From positions 70,025,084-70,089,083 of the forward strand of contig CM014272.1 in assembly GCA_004135705.1 (NCBI GenBank): a stretch of 64,000 nt of DNA. The letters run 5' to 3'. The DNA comes from Alloteropsis semialata. Lineage: Eukaryota > Streptophyta > Magnoliopsida > Poales > Poaceae. Of the stretch, positions 58,806 through 64,000 are shown piece after piece. Position 1 is the stretch's first letter, and every line of letters starts with the position of its first letter. Made by a program: the position numbers and the translations under genes. Below the pieces are notes generated by a model. That model did no database searches and was not told the DNA's origin. It saw nothing but the letters and a program-made list of their open reading frames with translations.

Positions 58806-60120
58806 ATGTGCTGGTATCAAGGGAAATACCCATTGCCAAATATTGGTACATGTGAGTCCAAAACAAAGAAGCAAAGAATCATACATGATCAGATATATTT
58901 TTTTACCAAAAGTTTAATGAGTCACCAGAGCAATAATTTTTAGCATATATATGAAATAAAAGTTGTTTTCTCGTCGTTCAAAGAATAAATGTGTCTATGA
59001 TTCTAATAATAAGAAAGATTGGAACACATATGTACTTAAATGCAACTAGCAACAATTTTGTTGTACTCCAACAAAAATATATGAGGCTACTTTATAAGCT
59101 GACTAATTGCATGGCACAATCAGAATAAATGAACACAGTAATTAGAAGCTACCCTAATGAGCAGTTATGTTAATGAGCTATCACATGAATAAGGCATCGT
59201 GTATGTAAAGTGCTGTTTGTTCTACAACTAAACTTTAAATCTGTTGATTCAGAAACTTCCCTAGATCACTTTTAATATCAGGTCAAGTGTTTTTCTAATT
59301 TTTAAGAAAACCATGCTAAGCAAACTTGAATTCTTAGAATTCCACACCAAATTGCAAAAAATGCCATTAATGAAGCATTGAAATTACAATACTGGTGCTA
59401 CTGGGGAAGTACAATAAGAAAACTATACAAGAGATAGTATCTCTGGCAATGACAAATGGAAGCTTTTTGCCATATATACTAATGTTCATTTTAGGCATAG
59501 ATTTGAATGTAGGATTAAATGACAACATATATTTTGAAGGAATACATATGCTAAGGGCATTTTGTCGAATACATGATATGCAACTCCTTTACAAGGAATG
59601 AAAAGGAAATTATTTTAGAGATGTACATCGAAAGCAGAGCATGTATGCTAGTAGTAGTAGAGTATTGAAGGAATTTCATAAAATGGTAACCAGATCTGCT
59701 AAGGCAATGACATGATATGCAACTAATTTTCCACTTTCATAAGCAGCTATAGCGAGAAAATTCATGTTCAGTTGAGCACACAACCAAATAACTGCAGAAA
59801 TTGATAACATACAAAGGAGGAGGAGTGGCCTCTTATACCGGTCTTGCAAAAATGAAATATATCATTTGCAGAACAGGAATAGAGACAGGTTACTCCAGTT
59901 AGGTTTAATTGAAATTTTCTGTAAGTCGGTCTCTCTGGATCAAGCACAAGCACATCACATGGCTCTTCTGTATGACATGGAAAATGTCTCTTAGACAATT
60001 GATCGAGCATATAGAGAGCAGCAAATGCTAAAAGGTGGGCAGAGCAAAGGAAGGAAGAGGAACTCAGCATAAGCCTGTAGGTTTTAGTGCGCTTTATTAT
60101 CAGCCTTATCAACTGGAGAT
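58806..60120. other. No gene seen
   Basis: AT-rich intergenic DNA with short frames only. A minus-strand frame at 59768-60112 lies next to a GC-rich block but shows no family. Confidence 0.4.
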
Positions 60121-60830
60121 GAGAAATTGATGCTAGCAGAGTAGCTCATCGCGGGCTGGCCGCCGTTGCTCGTTGCCATCGCGGGGAGGCCCACGGTGTC
60201 TCGGATGCATAAGGCTTCCCTGTTTGCTCCTATATCGCCGAGATGCACAGCCACGTGGAGCAGCTGGGGGGCGAGGCCAAGCAGGCTGCGACACGGAAGG
60301 GAGGGAAGCCTGCCGCATGCTCGGCCGCCGGGGGTCTGGACTCTGGAGGAGGAGAGAAGCTCGAGGTGCAGATGGTCGAGCACCAGACGGTGCCGGTGGC
60401 GAATGAGCAGGGGCGACGGCCGGATGGAGGCGGCGGCAAGGATCCAGCGCCCCGCCCCTGCACGCTACCCTTGCGACACTGACTCTGCGCTCGTCTGTGG
60501 GAGGGTAGCGAGCTGCGCTGCGGCTGCGGACGAGGGAAAGCGCAGGTAGCGAGTGGACGGCGATGACCGTCATGGGAGCCAGGGCGGCATAGCAGGCGGA
60601 GGGGACGAGGTCGACGCTTGGCCGGGTTCGCGAAGATTCGCGAGAGCTTGGGTTGCGGCCTAACGGGCGAGCAACCCGCGACAACCCGCAATCGAACGAC
60701 CAGTATTGAGAGCTGGGCAGATCCGACGGCTCGTGGGTTAACGGGCGACGTGGCCCGATCCGCTGCCCGTGGTTTGTTGCACGAATCGTGTTTAGAGATT
60801 TCTTCCATTTTGGAAGGCTTAGCCTGCTAA
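60121..60830. other. GC-rich block, product unrecognised
   Basis: This 700-base block is open for long runs on both strands because of its composition, the usual look of a grass first exon or CpG-rich leader. None of the translations shows a known motif and no splice pattern is convincing. It may be a decayed or captured exon. Confidence 0.35.
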
Positions 60831-62861
60831 TAAGATGGGCCAGGTCAGGTCCAAATCGGCCCAAATGATGATGCAGCTCCTTATTTTGGAAATATGTCCA
60901 TTTAATCCTCTCAACTATTGACACCGACCGATTTCCAACCTTTAACCTCAAAACCAGATACCTTGCGCCCTTTAATTATCCAGTCAATTTTACTCCCTCG
61001 ATGGTTTCAACTGCAGTTTTCACCCTTGAAGCACAAAACTAGAGATCTTGTACCCTTCAACTATCAAAAGTTCAAAACTAATCCATTTTACTTCTCTTGG
61101 CGGTTTGGACGGTGGGTTTTCCCACCACCACTACGAGGGAACACTCTTGTCTCGTGATGTCAAATCCCCACCACTACTATGGATTCATCACCTGATCCTT
61201 GAGTTTCTAGAACAAAACAGGAACCGATCGACATCCAGCGAGACACTGATTTACAAATCCGGGGTTTGGTGGCGCGTCTGTGATAAGCGAAGACGAAGAC
61301 TCGAAGACTGGTATATCCTCCTGGATTCCGGCAATACAATACCCCCTGCATGCCTGCAACAACACCATAAAGTCAGGAACGCAAGCTGATCGTTTTTTTT
61401 TCTGCTTGGGCCACCCAAGGAAGCACCTACCTACCAGCTCGCTCTGGTTGTGGCGCCATGCATGTGATGCGATGCGAGCGAGTCGGTAGGTACTGGCGAT
61501 CTGGTACGAATACAGGATATGTGATTGTGTACGTACAGGATAAATGAGCGCGGCCGATGATGACGAGGACCGATTGGCTACCTGGTACTACCTGGCTACT
61601 TGCCCCAGTCCAAAGCTGTGCTGACTCTGGCGCAGAGCAGGTGCTGCTGCGGCAGGTTCCTTCGTCGCTCGCAGTCGTAGCGCGGCTTGCATATCTGTCT
61701 GCTGTATATTATATTGGTGCTATGCCTATGCTGCATTGCTGCTAGTGAATCGATCATCTGGTGATGCCAATAAGCTAACCACTCTCCTTAGGTGAGGTGA
61801 GGGCGTGAGGCGAGGCGCTAACCACCAACCCCCTTGTCGCCTGCGCGCCAACGTCGGATCGGTTCGGTCATCACTGGACGGGCGTGTCGTGCATGGTTTC
61901 TTTTTCTTTATAGTATTTCGTTAAATCAATTATCTATTCAGGACGGCTCGGAACGGATCCGACGAGCACGGCGCCACCAGCGCGACGTTGCTTGGGATTG
62001 GGCATCGCGCATGGATTCAGATTCAGGCGCAGTCAGAGGCTCAGAGCTGCCCTGCTCTGCTCAGATCTGCCCTGCTCTTCGCGGCTGCTGCCAAGCGCAG
62101 CGCACGTCCTCTACCGGAGCCGGTGGCGGTGGCGTCGGATTGACACCCCCACGCGCGTCGCCTCCTTGCCCTCCCCTCTAGTCGGCATCTAGCCCAAGGC
62201 CCGACCTGCCGGCCGATGCGCCGTCGCCGTTGCGGCGGTTCGCGCCCGTCCCGGGCCCCGGCGCCGGGCTTGCAGCCTCGCAAAGGAAGCCCCGGCGAAA
62301 CCAACCCCCCCACCCAACACACCCGCGCATCCGTCAATGGGCACCACCTCACCAGAACACCTTTTTTGGCGCGCGAGTTTTAATTTCATCGCTTGACACC
62401 AGCAGTCGTGCTAGCTAGCTCTCGGCCACCGAACCCATCGATATCTCATGATCGATCCACCCGCTCGCTACGTGCGCGCCGCGCTAAATCAACGAATGAT
62501 TACGCGAGCGCTTGTAGCCCCCTTTATTACATCCCGTCACCTTTTTCTTTGGAGAAAGCAATGGATCAGTGGTGATTAGATAAAACGAAAAGAAGGGTGT
62601 GTTAAATTAAACAAAGCCAGCGCCACCAACTCCTCCCACATGTTTGGTGCGATGCGATGCGACGCGCCTGCCCTTTTGTTTTATCATGTCTCGTCGTCTA
62701 TTTTAGGTGTCTAAAAACTTTCGGGCTGCTCGATGTTGCATAAATATTTTTCTTTGAGTTGTAGATGAACGAACATGATACATGATGTTTCGGACGTCCC
62801 AAACGGTGTGCTTCTTGCTAGACACGCTGATCCCCAATGCTCTGAAACGTAAAAGTTCTTA
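60831..62861. other. No recognised gene; element-like phrases 60895-61150
   Basis: The stretch with CCTCTCAACTATTG, CCCTTTAATTATCCAGTCAATTTT and CCCTTCAACTATCAAAA resembles the periodic subterminal words of some grass TIR elements. From 61800 to 62350 the DNA is GC-rich and open by composition. No product recognised. Confidence 0.4.
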
Positions 62862-63145
62862 GGCCAATCTCAGTGGGAGTTTCATGGACACAATTACCTA
62901 GAGTGACACATCATCTAAAAGATGTTTGAAACTATGATGAAACACCCTCTCTCAATGCAAAGTTTCATCTCTTGTTGTTCCCTAGACTACATGCAAGACA
63001 CAAGCTGTCTAGGTAACTGTGTATAAAGAGTTTCATCACCATGAAACTCATTTCACCTCTCTCTTCATTAATATGCTGCCACATCATCAAAAATGCTGAC
63101 ATGGCAGTCTATTTAATGCCCATGAAACTCCCACTGAGACTGGCC
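62862..63145. mobile_element. Tourist-like (PIF/Harbinger) MITE with TTA duplication
   Basis: Ends GGCCAATCTCAGTGGGAGTT (then TCATGG) and CATGAAACTCCCACTGAGAC (then TGGCC) are near-perfect inverted copies of about 26 bp. TTA lies on both sides (62859-62861 and 63146-63148). Length 284 bp, with AGTTTCAT/ATGAAACT words throughout. Confidence 0.93.
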
Positions 63146-63284
63146 TTAAACATTTTTTTAGATAATAAAAACTACTGTTAAATTTCAGGCGCTTCAAATA
63201 TGGCAACTCCCTTCGTTGTCATTCAATATTTTTATACCATGTACGAAGCCTTGGGTTGCCTGCACGCATTTCGGTAGAAATTCC

Positions 63285-63731
63285 CATGGCCGTGAGTATC
63301 CCGGTACGTACCGTAGTATCTTATGATACTATAATACTATCTAGACAAAACGATATCGATCTCATTTAGTATCTAAATTTTATAGTATCCTGATACTATG
63401 ATCCTATGATACCACATAATAATTAATATAAATTATTTTTTAAATAACTCAATGGTGATAAAATATTATTTAAGATAACATGCATTGAATATAGTGTCAA
63501 TTAGGACACTTAAATTTGCAAACAGTCAATTTAATTAATCAAAATAGACATTATTAGCTCTAATCTATATAATATATTATAAATTTTATATAAAATATGT
63601 ATTATGTATAATTCAATAGTATCTCAATATTATGATACGATTTTACAATTCGATAATGTCAAAAAAAATGATACTATCTAGTATCTTGATACTTTTTTGA
63701 AATTAATAGTATCTTGATACTGATAGCCTTG
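63285..63731. mobile_element. hAT-like MITE with AGTATC arrays and 8-bp target duplication
   Basis: Ends CATGGCCGTGAGTATC and GATACTGATAGCCTTG are imperfect inverted copies. Flanks GAAATTCC (63277-63284) and GAAATTCT (63732-63739) match in 7 of 8 bases, a hAT-size target. Subterminal AGTATC/GATACT words recur many times. Length 447 bp. Its right edge is only about 125 bp upstream of the TATA box of the next gene. Confidence 0.8.
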
Positions 63732-63855
63732 GAAATTCTTCCTAGGAGAACAGGACATATCAGCCGACACAAGCGAAAATTCCTCGCGTTCTTATTTCTG
63801 AACGGAGAGCCCTCCTCTCTCGGTTGTGTTGGTTGTACTACTACAGTGTGGCCTC

Positions 63856-63862
63856 TATATAA
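63856..63862 (+). promoter_or_regulatory. TATA box of the gene starting at 63992
   Basis: TATATAA stands 130 bases upstream of an ATG in good context (CGGCCATGGCG). A start site about 30 bases downstream would give a leader of roughly 100 bases, GC-rich near the ATG. Confidence 0.65.
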
Positions 63863-63991
63863 GCACACGTTTAGCCGAGAGCACGCGCGCTGACACGCCC
63901 ACATCATTAATTCTAGAGGGGGAAACGCACGCGGTATCCAGTGGCTGCTTGGCTGGGTAGCGGGGGCGCAGGCGAGCGAGCGAGCTCGGCC

Positions 63992-64000
63992 ATGGCGAGC
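63992..64000 (+). CDS. 5' end of a gene cut by the window edge (Met-Ala-Ser...)
   Basis: Only three codons (ATG GCG AGC) lie in the window. The call rests on the TATA box at the right distance, the switch from AT-rich to GC-rich DNA, a GCGAGCGAGCGAG leader run, and the near-ideal start context. Product unknown. Confidence 0.45.

Noticed and set aside
60133..60951. 272-residue minus-strand frame as a gene
   Set aside because: Composition-driven frame in a GC-rich block with equally open competing frames and no known motif.
1..64000. tRNA or rRNA genes
   Set aside because: I saw no stretch with the tRNA A/B box pattern and acceptor pairing, and no rRNA-like conserved blocks; a covariance-model scan was not possible here.

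Overview
The window reads as nuclear DNA from a grass, most likely a panicoid. It has split genes with GT-AG introns, GC-rich first exons, many small TIR elements of grass type, a CACTA-like end built on TTTGCCGAGTG repeats, and an assembly gap of exactly 1,000 N. Rice carries a CRSH gene and a mitochondrial lipoamide dehydrogenase on chromosome 5, as far as I recall, so collinearity with that arm is worth testing; I could not test it.

Left part (1-31,200) is transposon-rich and holds no gene I would call intact. Its core is a nest. The outer arms belong to a hAT-like element (about 2,133-14,151). One arm was hit by a 7,887-bp Mutator-like element (MULE, 2,281-10,167) with a matching 9-bp target duplication (8/9). 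The MULE carries a broken MURA-type transposase and, downstream on the same strand, a broken multi-exon gene for a plant mobile domain (PMD, MAIN-like) protein. Between the MULE and the right hAT arm lies a rearranged LTR retrotransposon remnant whose LTR end is present in both orientations. Further right are a CACTA remnant, several MITEs, a GPAT exon fragment that ends at a splice donor, Helitron-like AT-rich DNA, a LINE 3' end running into the gap, and a class III peroxidase last exon interrupted by a partial duplication.

Right part (33,600-57,200) is the gene-rich half. Four genes lie in a row on the minus strand: CRSH (Ca2+-activated (p)ppGpp synthetase, 4 coding exons, 576 aa), ubiquitin-S27a fusion (1 exon, 155 aa), a MAEA/GID9-type LisH-CTLH-RING subunit of the CTLH/GID E3 ligase (7 exons, 404 aa) and mitochondrial dihydrolipoyl dehydrogenase (2 exons, 501 aa). 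A plus-strand YTH-domain m6A reader (6 coding exons after a 5' UTR exon, 716 aa) follows. All these models keep frame across every junction I placed. The genes share no obvious pathway: plastid alarmone signalling, ribosome and ubiquitin supply, ubiquitin ligation, mitochondrial metabolism and mRNA reading are represented.

From 57,200 to the end is intergenic DNA with MITEs. A TATA box and a start codon in the last 150 bases mark the beginning of another plus-strand gene cut by the window edge.
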